DNA of 39,132 nucleotides from Leptotrichia sp. oral taxon 879 str. F0557 (GTDB lineage: Bacteria > Fusobacteriota > Fusobacteriia > Fusobacteriales > Leptotrichiaceae), in assembly GCF_000469385.1 (NCBI RefSeq), contig NZ_KI271345.1, positions 1 through 39,132 of the forward strand. The letters run 5' to 3'. Below, piece by piece: positions 10,034 through 17,085 of this stretch. The notes under the pieces are model-generated. The model was given only the letters and a program-made list of their open reading frames with translations, was not told where the DNA came from and ran no database searches. A program made the position numbers and the translations under genes. The number at the start of each line of letters is the position of its first letter. The first letter of the stretch is position 1.

Positions 10034-10741
10034 TTACAAGTTTATTATTTTATTATATTTCTGAATTACTTTTGGTATATATTCCCTTGTTTCCTTTATC
10101 CCTTTCCAAGCGTTATTTGCTAATCTTCCACAGCCAGCGTTATAGCAGACCAGCATTTTTGAAACACTCCCAGTTTTTTCATAATCTCTTTTTAAATGCA
10201 ACACACCTCCCTTTATATTTCCTGATATGCTGTTATCCACTCCAAATTCCTTAAAATTAAAAGGCATTAACTGCATAAGCCCTCTTGCTCCAGCACTTGA
10301 TACTGTTGAATGATTAAAATGGCTTTCAGTATTCATAACTGCTAAAACTAAATATGGATTAAAGTTATACTCTTTGCTGTATTTAAAAACATAGCCAAGT
10401 ATATTTTGTATTTCATTTTCATTCAGCTTGCTGTTCTGTGTTTTAATATATTCAATAAGTTTTCTGTTTCCAATATTTTTTTGAATACGAGAAGTATTAT
10501 TAACTTTTTTTACAGACTTATTATCATAAAATAATCTATTGCTTTGTGATTGGATATTGCTTGTATCTTCTTTAGGCGAATCGTTTAATTCTTTATTTTT
10601 GTCAGCCTCATTATCCTTTTGTGTTTTTAATTTCTCAATTCTTTCCTGCTCAACTTTTTCTTTCTGTTTCTGAAAGTTTATCTCTCCCCCAGAAAAGGAA
10701 ATTTTTGAAACTATCATAAGAAACAATATACATTTTTTCAT
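10034..10741 (-). CDS. virB1: VirB1-like lytic transglycosylase
   Basis: This predicted SLT-type lytic transglycosylase cuts glycan strands so that the secretion channel can assemble. MKKCILFLMIVSKISFS is a signal peptide. Residues about 25-90 are a charged, low-complexity linker. Residues about 95-235 are the catalytic domain, with E139 in MNTESHF as the expected catalytic acid, then SAGARGLMQLMP (149-160) and CYNAG (199-203), all classic SLT motifs. The mature N-terminus GGEINFQKQ is shared with the downstream NlpC/P60 enzyme. AAGGAG precedes the ATG by ten bases. It lies 18 bp after a DUF4116-containing gene in the transfer operon. Confidence 0.92.
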   Translation of the reverse strand: MKKCILFLMIVSKISFSGGEINFQKQKEKVEQERIEKLKTQKDNEADKNKELNDSPKEDTSNIQSQSNRLFYDNKSVKKVNNTSRIQKNIGNRKLIEYIKTQNSKLNENEIQNILGYVFKYSKEYNFNPYLVLAVMNTESHFNHSTVSSAGARGLMQLMPFNFKEFGVDNSISGNIKGGVLHLKRDYEKTGSVSKMLVCYNAGCGRLANNAWKGIKETREYIPKVIQKYNKIINL

Positions 10742-10759
10742 TTATAACCATCTCCTTTG

Positions 10760-11827
10760 CTATCTTTCAATTTCAATGTCCTTGCTTTTTATTTTCGGAT
10801 TTGTATAATTTATCTTTATTTCCTCATAATCACTCTTTCTATCCAAATCAGTATCTTTTAAATAAGGATTTGTTCCATACACAAATTTTTCTTCCCTATC
10901 TGTCAGCCCATCAAAATCACTGTCCTTGTATTTTTCCTTAATTTCCTCTATTTCCTGTTTAATATTTTCATCTCCATAACTTAGAGCGTCTTCATTTCTT
11001 TTTAAAACTTCCGTTACGACATCTTCATCCTTTTGCATTTCAGAACTTGCATATTGATAGGAATTAGGGTAGTTTTTTACAGATTCCATCACTATTTCCT
11101 TATCATTTTTTAATTCCTCGCTTGCAAATTGTAAAGCACGTCCATCCTGTTTCACTGCTTCCAAAACTAAATCCCTGTTATTCTTAAGCCGTTCACTTGC
11201 ATATTCAAGATTTTTTCCATTTTCTTTGACTTTTTTCATAACATATTTCTCATCATCTCTTATTTTCTCAGAAGAATAATATTTAAATATATTTTTACCT
11301 GCATATATTGAGGCTTCATACCATTTTTCCATTTTATCAGCCTTATTTCTAAGCTCACTCATTTTGCTTTCCTCAATATATTTTTCCAATTTTTCATTAG
11401 TAATGGATCTTATTTCCTTTTTATCCTTTAACATTAAGTATTCTCGAAGATACTCGTTATTTTTATCTTTTTCAAGCATATTTCTAATTTTTTCCATTGT
11501 TTTGCTGTCATATCCACTTTTTACATACAGCTCAACATCCTCTTCAGATAATCCTTTTTCAAATCCTTTCCTAATTTCCTTCATCTGATTTACATCCAGC
11601 TTTTTCATCACAAGTTTTTCCCATTTGCTGTCATCCAAGCTATTTTCAGCTCTTTTTTGTAATATTTCCTCATTAAGCACGGGTGTTACACATAATTTAA
11701 ACTGTTCAAGAGTCAAATTTGATTTTATCATTTTCTTTATTTCCTGTTTTTCATCTTTAGAAAATTTTACTCCTATCCTTTTTAAATAGTCTTTTTTCTC
11801 ATTTTTTTGAAATACACTCAGCAACAT
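10760..11827 (-). CDS. DUF4116-repeat protein with calcium-binding-like C-terminal motif
   Basis: No function is known for this 355-residue protein. Residues 1-165 are charged and helical. Residues about 190-285 hold at least three consecutive units of about 25 residues built as [ND]xExVxExVKxxxxxLxYASExLK, the pattern of DUF4116 repeats. Residues about 302-315 read DSDFDGLTDREEKF, and 325-335 read DTDLDRKSDYE. These are thrombospondin-type-3 or dockerin-like DxDxDGxxDxxE calcium loops, the second one degenerate. No signal peptide is visible (it starts MLLSVFQKNEKK), which is odd for such loops. AAAGGGG lies seven bases before the ATG. It lies between a coiled-coil gene and the VirB1-like gene. 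Confidence 0.78.
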   Translation of the reverse strand: MLLSVFQKNEKKDYLKRIGVKFSKDEKQEIKKMIKSNLTLEQFKLCVTPVLNEEILQKRAENSLDDSKWEKLVMKKLDVNQMKEIRKGFEKGLSEEDVELYVKSGYDSKTMEKIRNMLEKDKNNEYLREYLMLKDKKEIRSITNEKLEKYIEESKMSELRNKADKMEKWYEASIYAGKNIFKYYSSEKIRDDEKYVMKKVKENGKNLEYASERLKNNRDLVLEAVKQDGRALQFASEELKNDKEIVMESVKNYPNSYQYASSEMQKDEDVVTEVLKRNEDALSYGDENIKQEIEEIKEKYKDSDFDGLTDREEKFVYGTNPYLKDTDLDRKSDYEEIKINYTNPKIKSKDIEIER

Positions 11828-11857
11828 TATTCTACCCCTTTCTTATTAATTAAATTT

Positions 11858-12529
11858 TTATCTCTTTCTTGTTTCCTGCCCCTTTAAAATTTTTTTGTAA
11901 TCTATTATTAAATTATTCATTTTTATCAGTTCATTCACTCCTCCAATAATATTTTTAAAAACAGTGTCGTATTCTATTCTGCTCAGTATCTTTATTCTTT
12001 TATTTTTCAATTTTCTTAGTATCAACACAGCTTCTAACTTGTTTCTGTATATAAAGTCGTTTTCACTTAGATATTCTTTAAATCCCAACTTTCTATCTAT
12101 TTCTTCACTCAACTTTTTTAATTCATTTTCCCTTTCAGTTACTTTTTCATCCAATTTCTGCATTTCCATATCAATTTCATTTTCTCTAATTTTTAAAGCG
12201 TCTTCTGTTTCATATAACTTTTCTCTCCTATCTCGATAAATTTTTTTCTGTTGCTGTTCCAACTGATAAATTTTTTCATCGTATTCACTCTCAATTCTCC
12301 TCTTTTCCTGATTATATTTTCTTTCCTCATCATGTATGAACTGTTCAAGTTCTTCAGCAAGTTCAGCTTTTATTTCTAATTTTTCTAATTTCACCCTTTC
12401 TTTTAATTCATCGCCTTGAAGTTCCGTTATTTTGCTAGTTTTTTTCCGCTCTATTTCTTCGAAATCTTCACTTTCTAAGGGAGAAAATCCTTCATTTTTC
12501 ATCATTTCTTTCAAATTATCTAAACTCAT
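11858..12529 (-). CDS. Coiled-coil protein of unknown function, transfer operon
   Basis: Not recognised. The 223 residues are dominated by Glu, Lys and Arg. A long heptad-like helix covers about residues 40-150, including a Gln-rich stretch YQLEQQQKKIYRDRREKL. The last 70 residues are more hydrophobic (YRNKLEAVLILRKL, VFKNIIGGVNELIKM) and may form a small folded end. There is no signal peptide or membrane segment. The start overlaps the end of the TraD-like gene by 14 bases, indicating translational coupling. A scaffold or relaxosome helper is possible but is only a guess from position. Confidence 0.78.
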   Translation of the reverse strand: MSLDNLKEMMKNEGFSPLESEDFEEIERKKTSKITELQGDELKERVKLEKLEIKAELAEELEQFIHDEERKYNQEKRRIESEYDEKIYQLEQQQKKIYRDRREKLYETEDALKIRENEIDMEMQKLDEKVTERENELKKLSEEIDRKLGFKEYLSENDFIYRNKLEAVLILRKLKNKRIKILSRIEYDTVFKNIIGGVNELIKMNNLIIDYKKILKGQETRKR

Positions 12530-12908
12530 CTTTTTTCTCCAATCTTCGTTTCAACATCTGTTTCTTTTCTTCTCTCATCTGAAACTCTTCACCACCCATA
12601 ATTTTACAGTCTTTAATTTCATCATTGCTTAAAAATTGAAATTTCATAAAATATCCCAGCAACGTTGCCTTATCTTCATTTAAAATATTCGCAATTTCAA
12701 GCAGAACTCCCATTTCAATCAGTTTTCTTGTTCTTTGCTTCCATTTCTCATTTTTTTCCGATGTATTTAGCCTTCTTGTATCATTTGCTATTTCTCTTCT
12801 AATTTCCCTTATTTTTTCATCTGTCTTGACTATTTTCTTATGTATTTCAAGTTTCTTTTTTTCATTTGACTTCAGCTTAATCATCTTATCTTCATATTCT
12901 AAACTCAT
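12516..12908 (-). CDS. TraD-like relaxosome accessory protein
   Basis: The 130 residues have a charged coiled-coil first half. The core RTRKLIEMGVLLEIANI (59-75) followed by KATLLGYFMKF (80-90) resembles the small TraD/MobC-type conjugation proteins (Pfam TraD), where a K/RxRxxxxLG...TLLG pattern is typical. These small proteins are not the VirD4-type TraD of F plasmid; they help the relaxase at oriT. The start overlaps the end of the TraF gene by 17 bases and has only a modest AAGG site, so translation is probably coupled. Assignment is by motif only. Confidence 0.6.
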   Translation of the reverse strand: MSLEYEDKMIKLKSNEKKKLEIHKKIVKTDEKIREIRREIANDTRRLNTSEKNEKWKQRTRKLIEMGVLLEIANILNEDKATLLGYFMKFQFLSNDEIKDCKIMGGEEFQMREEKKQMLKRRLEKKDEFR

Positions 12909-13383
12909 ATATCAACCTTGCTTTTTTCTCTATTCTTGACTTCTTTATTGCACCGTAATATCTTCCATCAAATGTCCCCCTGATTTTAGATAATGTCAAA
13001 ACTTCATCTTCCTTTATTTTCCCATTGAAATTAGACGATATTTCAGGAAATATTTCTCCATAATCTTCACCGTTTACATATATCCGGTTACCTTTTATCT
13101 CAACTTTATCCTCATAAAATGCCACAACAGGTTTTACCGATTTAAACATTGTCCCTTTTATACTTGTCAAATTTTTATACTTATTATCTATCTCATAAAC
13201 AACTAAATCCCCCTTTTTCAATACTCCATCAAATTTTTCCAGTTTATATATTCCCAAAGGAATTGATGGCGTTACATTTATTACATAAATTTTTGACAAT
13301 AGATGTAGCCCTGTGAATGTTATGGCAAGAAATATTGATACAGAAAGCATTATCAAGTTAAACTTTTTAGTTCGTATATCCAC
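12892..13383 (-). CDS. traF: TraF-type conjugative signal peptidase (S26 family)
   Basis: This membrane serine protease is of the IncP TraF kind, which trims and cyclises the TrbC/VirB2 pilin. The GTG at 13381-13383 is chosen because GGGAGG lies five bases before it. A TTG at 13416 would add 11 residues and overlap the upstream gene. One membrane segment spans residues about 10-30. NVTPSIPLGIYKL carries the nucleophile S40, matching the TxSxPxGxY motif. K81 in MFKSVKP is the expected general base, and TFDGRYYGAI (138-147) corresponds to the conserved SFDSRYFGP-like motif with D139. A VirB2-type pilin at 28940-29305 is the natural substrate. Confidence 0.88.
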   Translation of the reverse strand: MDIRTKKFNLIMLSVSIFLAITFTGLHLLSKIYVINVTPSIPLGIYKLEKFDGVLKKGDLVVYEIDNKYKNLTSIKGTMFKSVKPVVAFYEDKVEIKGNRIYVNGEDYGEIFPEISSNFNGKIKEDEVLTLSKIRGTFDGRYYGAIKKSRIEKKARLIYEFRI

Positions 13384-13399
13384 AATTTCCTCCCTCTTT

Positions 13400-14851
13400 T
13401 TAATTTCCTTTGGCAAGTGTTGTTGTTATCTTATCTGCTTCATTCATTACAAAAGCCATTACCATTCCTACTGTGATAAACAAAAATATAGTTTCATATT
13501 TCAATTCCTTAAAAGTAACTTCCCCAAATCCTGCAGCATCCAAGTTTTTAAATACTATTCCTCCCAGTGCCATTATGACAACTATTTTACTTCCTGTGAG
13601 AAATAGGGTTGTCAATGCTTTATTTCCTAAGTCCTTTTTTGTAATCGAATTTACATCAAAAGGTAAAAATATCCAAGATAATCCCAAAGCCATTCTAAAC
13701 TGTAATACCGCCATCATCATTTCAAATATTATTCTTACCACAAAATAATAAACAAGAATAATAACCCCTATTAACAGCAGCATTTTCCCAAGTTCTTCAA
13801 AAAATAGCCTTGAATCAGTAATAATATTAAAAAAATTAAAGTTTGATTCATTAATAATCTTTAAGATTTTCCCTGTTTCCCTTCCAGCTATTGCCCATAT
13901 ACTGTTTAAAGTTACGGTCCCTCCACTGTTTCCCATAAAATATGAGCCAATTCCAGAAAATATTCCATACCCCATATCAATTAAAGAAATTGCATTAGGT
14001 ATAACATATGCCAGTATTGAAAATCTTATCATTATTCTGAGTAAGGACATCCATAAATTTTCCAATACATTTTTTACTATATAGCCATATAGAATCCACA
14101 TTATTTCAAGAACTGTGAGTACACTTAAAAGAACTAATAAGCCAGGTGTCATTTTTTCTATCCCGCTATTTATCATTTGTACAAATTCATTTTGAATATT
14201 ATCCCAATCTACTGATAACGATGATTTTGTGGAAGCAGTTGAAGCATTATTTCCAGAATGCCCTCCGTTTGCAGACACTGTTGAACCTGCTGGAGGTACT
14301 GCAACTGTTCCATCTGAATTTACTGGAATATATCCGTTATTTATCAATACCTGCTCTGCTGTAATAACTCCTGAATATCCTCCATGTGCCTTACATATAT
14401 TGTAGCCTTTTGATACTTTTACTCCACCTTTAGGATATGGTTTTGAATTTGAAGCGTGAACAACATCAATACTACATCCATTTGCTATGCCAATTGCATA
14501 AACTACATGTCCATTAAATAAAATGGCATCTCCTGGTTTTATTTGATTGGTTGCTATTTTAGTCGCCTTTGCTCCTGCTCTCATACTCGCTGTTGTATTT
14601 GCCCAATTTTTAGTATTCGCTCCTGTAACAGAACTCATACCTGCCGCTTGTGAAGCTCTATCTACAAAACTGGAACAGTCATAAGTATTTGCTCCCATTC
14701 TATTAGCCTGACTATATGCCTTTCCTACTTGTGCCATTGCATAATTAACAACATCCTGTCTATATTTTGCTACATCATAATTTCCTTTATTTCCATCAGA
14801 AACTGCTATCAAATTAAGAATGAAAAACAAGCTAATTACAATTTTTTTCAT
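13400..14851 (-). CDS. NlpC/P60 hydrolase fused to a VirB6/TrbL-like membrane domain
   Basis: The 483-residue protein joins a wall hydrolase to an inner-membrane channel component. A signal or anchor sequence (about 3-18) is followed by an NlpC/P60 domain (about 28-170) with predicted catalytic C59 in YDCSSF, H115 in FNGHVVYA and H132 in VVHAS. A Ser/Gly/Asn linker follows (about 180-212). From about residue 235 there are five or six hydrophobic segments with the spacing of VirB6/TrbL proteins. An ordinary VirB6 is also encoded (17086-18549), so this is a second, modified copy. AAAGG lies four bases before the ATG. A terminator (14884-14912) lies just upstream, so its transcription is unclear. 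Confidence 0.85.
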   Translation of the reverse strand: MKKIVISLFFILNLIAVSDGNKGNYDVAKYRQDVVNYAMAQVGKAYSQANRMGANTYDCSSFVDRASQAAGMSSVTGANTKNWANTTASMRAGAKATKIATNQIKPGDAILFNGHVVYAIGIANGCSIDVVHASNSKPYPKGGVKVSKGYNICKAHGGYSGVITAEQVLINNGYIPVNSDGTVAVPPAGSTVSANGGHSGNNASTASTKSSLSVDWDNIQNEFVQMINSGIEKMTPGLLVLLSVLTVLEIMWILYGYIVKNVLENLWMSLLRIMIRFSILAYVIPNAISLIDMGYGIFSGIGSYFMGNSGGTVTLNSIWAIAGRETGKILKIINESNFNFFNIITDSRLFFEELGKMLLLIGVIILVYYFVVRIIFEMMMAVLQFRMALGLSWIFLPFDVNSITKKDLGNKALTTLFLTGSKIVVIMALGGIVFKNLDAAGFGEVTFKELKYETIFLFITVGMVMAFVMNEADKITTTLAKGN

Positions 14852-14883
14852 ATTTCCTTTAATCCCCCTTTCTAAAAAAGTAC

Positions 14884-14912
14884 AAAAAAAAGACTAGAAT
14901 TTTAATCTAGCC
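14884..14912 (-). terminator. Intrinsic terminator closing the toxin-antitoxin cassette
   Basis: GGCTAGA/TCTAGTC arms (14906-14912 and 14892-14898) give a 7-bp stem with a 7-nt A/T loop, followed on the minus strand by eight Ts (14884-14891). It lies 16 bp after the secreted-protein stop and 33 bp before the NlpC-TrbL start. Confidence 0.8.
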
Positions 14913-14927
14913 TTTCATACTTTAAAA

Positions 14928-15299
14928 TTAAGGTAACTTATTTAATTTTCTATCTAAATAATCAATAATATTTCCATTTCCATCTTTAATTACAAATCCA
15001 TTTTTTATTATATGTATATATCTGTCCATCCCTTGAATTTTATAAATTCCATTTCTTAATAACTGTATATTATCCCATTCAAATCCGTTTTTATCCGCAT
15101 TTTTTTCTCCAGTATTAAAACCAATTTGATATGTTCCATTAGATAATTTCTTTATCCCTATTGGATCTTGATATCCAACTTTGCTGTAATACCAATATCC
15201 TATCAATTTATCTATATTTACACTATTATTATTAGACATTTTTGCAGAAAATCCTAACATTCCCAATGTAAATATTAAAATAACCATTATCTTTTTCAT
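14928..15299 (-). CDS. Small secreted protein of unknown function
   Basis: Not recognised. ATG 15299 is chosen because GGGAG lies seven bases before it and the protein then begins with a clear signal peptide (MKKIMVILIFTLGMLGFSA). The mature part, about 104 residues, is rich in Gly, Asn, Ile and Tyr, with alternating patterns such as GYWYYSKVGYQDPIGI and GTYQIGFNTG that suggest a small beta structure. It is the last gene of the toxin-antitoxin cassette and is followed by a strong terminator. Possible roles (surface exclusion, cargo) are guesses. Confidence 0.72.
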   Translation of the reverse strand: MKKIMVILIFTLGMLGFSAKMSNNNSVNIDKLIGYWYYSKVGYQDPIGIKKLSNGTYQIGFNTGEKNADKNGFEWDNIQLLRNGIYKIQGMDRYIHIIKNGFVIKDGNGNIIDYLDRKLNKLP

Positions 15300-15319
15300 C
15301 TTATCACTCCCTTTCATAC

Positions 15320-15751
15320 TCATTTCCCGTGATTATACGCAGTAAAATCAAAATCAAATCCTATTATATGAAGAACATCTGTGTTAATTTCTGATTTTAT
15401 ACCTATCATTCTCCAGTTTTGTGAATTTAATCTAAAAACATAAACTTTCTGATCCTTTGAAGTTTCATAATCATATGGAGAAAAATTTATATTCTCTATT
15501 GACAATGTTTCAATACCTGTCCTTTTATTTTGCTGATGTAAATCCAGCCAACTTTTTAACTGAATATCCATTAACTTATCCAAAACTATTCCTTTGGCTT
15601 CATTTGATTCTTTAGAATTTTTAAACTTGTTAAAATTGTAGTTTTTATTTTTAGTCAAATATCTGAAACAAAAAACAGGATAAGATAATAACTTTACTTC
15701 TGAAATATTTTTAAAATTATTATTCTTTAACTTTTTAATTTTTTTAGACAT
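15320..15751 (-). CDS. Putative toxin partner of the Panacea antitoxin
   Basis: The 143-residue protein has a very basic N-terminus (MSKKIKKLKNNNFK). Its C-terminal part reads VYVFRLNSQNWRMIGIK...LHIIGFDFDFTAYNHGK. The alternating strands and the ending FDxDxxxYNHGK are typical of small RelE/ParE/HigB-like toxins found beside Panacea-domain proteins; I recognise the pattern but not a named family. The start overlaps the stop of the Panacea gene by eight bases, as in toxin-antitoxin pairs. By analogy it would block translation or cut mRNA. The target is unknown. Confidence 0.6.
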   Translation of the reverse strand: MSKKIKKLKNNNFKNISEVKLLSYPVFCFRYLTKNKNYNFNKFKNSKESNEAKGIVLDKLMDIQLKSWLDLHQQNKRTGIETLSIENINFSPYDYETSKDQKVYVFRLNSQNWRMIGIKSEINTDVLHIIGFDFDFTAYNHGK

Positions 15752-16178
15752 AATTTTCTTTAAAGCTCTCTTTCATCAAATCCTGTGGAATAACATTATT
15801 TATTTTAGTTTCTATATACGGTTTTTCTGTGTGAGTCAAATTTCTCAATCCCCAAGCAGAATATTCTCCAAATACATTATACACTTCTGTCAATATCTTT
15901 TCCGTTTCCTTATCAATATCTACTTTATCAAATTCTTTTATATCGTCTGAACCATACTTTTTATACTTTTGATATATTTCCTCAACTACTGGCCCGTGAT
16001 TCCATGCTACAATATTATTTGAAAATAGCGGAGCATTTTTCAATGCAAGATACGCTGATTGTGCATAATAGAGTAATTTTTGCAATTTTAAATTACTAAT
16101 TCCATCTGCACCTTGATTAGTCTCCATATACGAATTATAAATTAAAAACCAGTTGGCAATATCTTTTACATCATACAT
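15744..16178 (-). CDS. Panacea-domain (DUF4065/SocA-like) antitoxin
   Basis: The 144-residue protein matches the Panacea/DUF4065 family along its whole length: DVKDIANWFLIYN (3-15), then LKLQKLLYYAQSAYLALKNAPLFSNNI and AWNHGPVVEEIYQKYKKYG. These YYAQ and HGPVV segments are hallmarks of the family. Panacea proteins act as antitoxins for many unrelated toxins, and relatives include SocA and phage GepA. GAGGTG lies seven bases before the ATG. The gene starts 33 bp after the GNAT gene and overlaps its presumed toxin, so the four genes form one cassette. Confidence 0.88.
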   Translation of the reverse strand: MYDVKDIANWFLIYNSYMETNQGADGISNLKLQKLLYYAQSAYLALKNAPLFSNNIVAWNHGPVVEEIYQKYKKYGSDDIKEFDKVDIDKETEKILTEVYNVFGEYSAWGLRNLTHTEKPYIETKINNVIPQDLMKESFKENYV

Positions 16179-16211
16179 TTTTTTTCACCTCATTTAAACT
16201 ATTGTATCAAT

Positions 16212-16781
16212 TTATTTTAATTCCATTATCATTACATTATAACCACTTTCAGAAATAAAATTATCTATTTTAGAAAATCCAAAATTTTGATAAAAATTCA
16301 AAATTTTTTCATTATTTTGACATTCAAGCCAAATAAATTTTACTCTAATTTTCTGTCTAATTTCTAACAATAACTCATATGCAATTTTTAAAATTTCATT
16401 TCCTGTTAAATTATTTTTCTCTAAATTAAAGTTTTTACCAACTTGACCTAAAAGAAAACTATTAATTACATAATCACCTGATTTATTTTCAGAAGCACTT
16501 TTAGTTAATCTCTTTTTTAAAGTTTTTGAAATTATATCTAAATCTTCCTTTTGGAGTATTAAACTTCTATTTGCTATGGAAAAATAGCCTGCTAATTCTT
16601 TTTCAGAATTAAAAATTAAATATGTTGAAGAAATCGAAATTCTTTCAAAGAAAATAGCCTTATTTATTAAAAAATTTTCAATGTCTTTGTCTTTACTTCT
16701 AAATCCTTTTAATTTATTACGAACTTTATCTTCTCCAATTTGTGATAATAACTCTGTTAAAGAAAACGTAGTAAATTTCAT
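16212..16781 (-). CDS. GNAT-family acetyltransferase, probable toxin
   Basis: The 189-residue protein has the GNAT fold. NSEKELAGYFSIA (58-70) gives the early strands, FLLGQVGKNF (109-118) fits the acetyl-CoA pyrophosphate-loop region, and FIWLECQNN...LNFYQNFGFSKI (149-172) is the typical C-terminal strand and helix. The start overlaps the stop of a 61-residue gene in a TAATG arrangement, as in TacAT/AtaRT-type modules where a GNAT enzyme acetylates aminoacyl-tRNA. The toxin role is inferred from this pairing. Stand-alone GNAT activity remains possible. Confidence 0.78.
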   Translation of the reverse strand: MKFTTFSLTELLSQIGEDKVRNKLKGFRSKDKDIENFLINKAIFFERISISSTYLIFNSEKELAGYFSIANRSLILQKEDLDIISKTLKKRLTKSASENKSGDYVINSFLLGQVGKNFNLEKNNLTGNEILKIAYELLLEIRQKIRVKFIWLECQNNEKILNFYQNFGFSKIDNFISESGYNVMIMELK

Positions 16782-16966
16782 TATTCTCCTTTCTTTTCAG
16801 AAGTTTCTTCAAAAAATTTTTTAATATCATTCCCCTTAATAAATTCATATTCTACATCTACATCTAGTGGTTTATTATTTTTTGCATTTTCAATAGCCTC
16901 CAAAAATGATGAAACTTTTTCCTCTGTATCAAACTTTAATTCTGTTGTAAAACTTGAAGTTGCCAT
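16781..16966 (-). CDS. Small antitoxin-like protein paired with the GNAT toxin
   Basis: This 61-residue acidic protein starts MATSSFTTELKFDTEEKVSSFLEAIENA and ends with a charged helix. ATG 16966 is chosen because AGAGGTG precedes it at good spacing; a GTG nine bases upstream overlaps that site. The N-terminal strand pattern (TTELKFD) could be a small DNA-binding dimer element, but no motif is certain. It is the first gene after the cassette promoter, is translationally coupled to the GNAT gene, and probably neutralises it. Confidence 0.7.
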   Translation of the reverse strand: MATSSFTTELKFDTEEKVSSFLEAIENAKNNKPLDVDVEYEFIKGNDIKKFFEETSEKKGE

Positions 16967-17004
16967 TTTTATCACCTCTTTTAAATTTCTATTTTTACAA
17001 TAAT

Positions 17005-17032
17005 ATTATATCACATCTAATAGTTTTTTCAA
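17005..17032 (-). promoter_or_regulatory. Promoter of the toxin-antitoxin cassette
   Basis: TTGAAA (17027-17032), 16 bp, then TATAAT (17005-17010) preceded by TGA, an extended -10. The palindrome ATAATATTAT (17000-17009) overlaps the -10 and could be the antitoxin operator. The same TTGAAA-N16-TGATATAAT arrangement is used at 37288-37315. Confidence 0.8.
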
Positions 17033-17085
17033 TCTGAATTTTTTAAGACTAGATTAATATTCTATTGTCATTGTCCTTACACATT

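Noticed and set aside
13384-13416. Upstream TTG start for TraF.
   Set aside because: The GTG at 13383 has GGGAGG at correct spacing and does not overlap the upstream gene.
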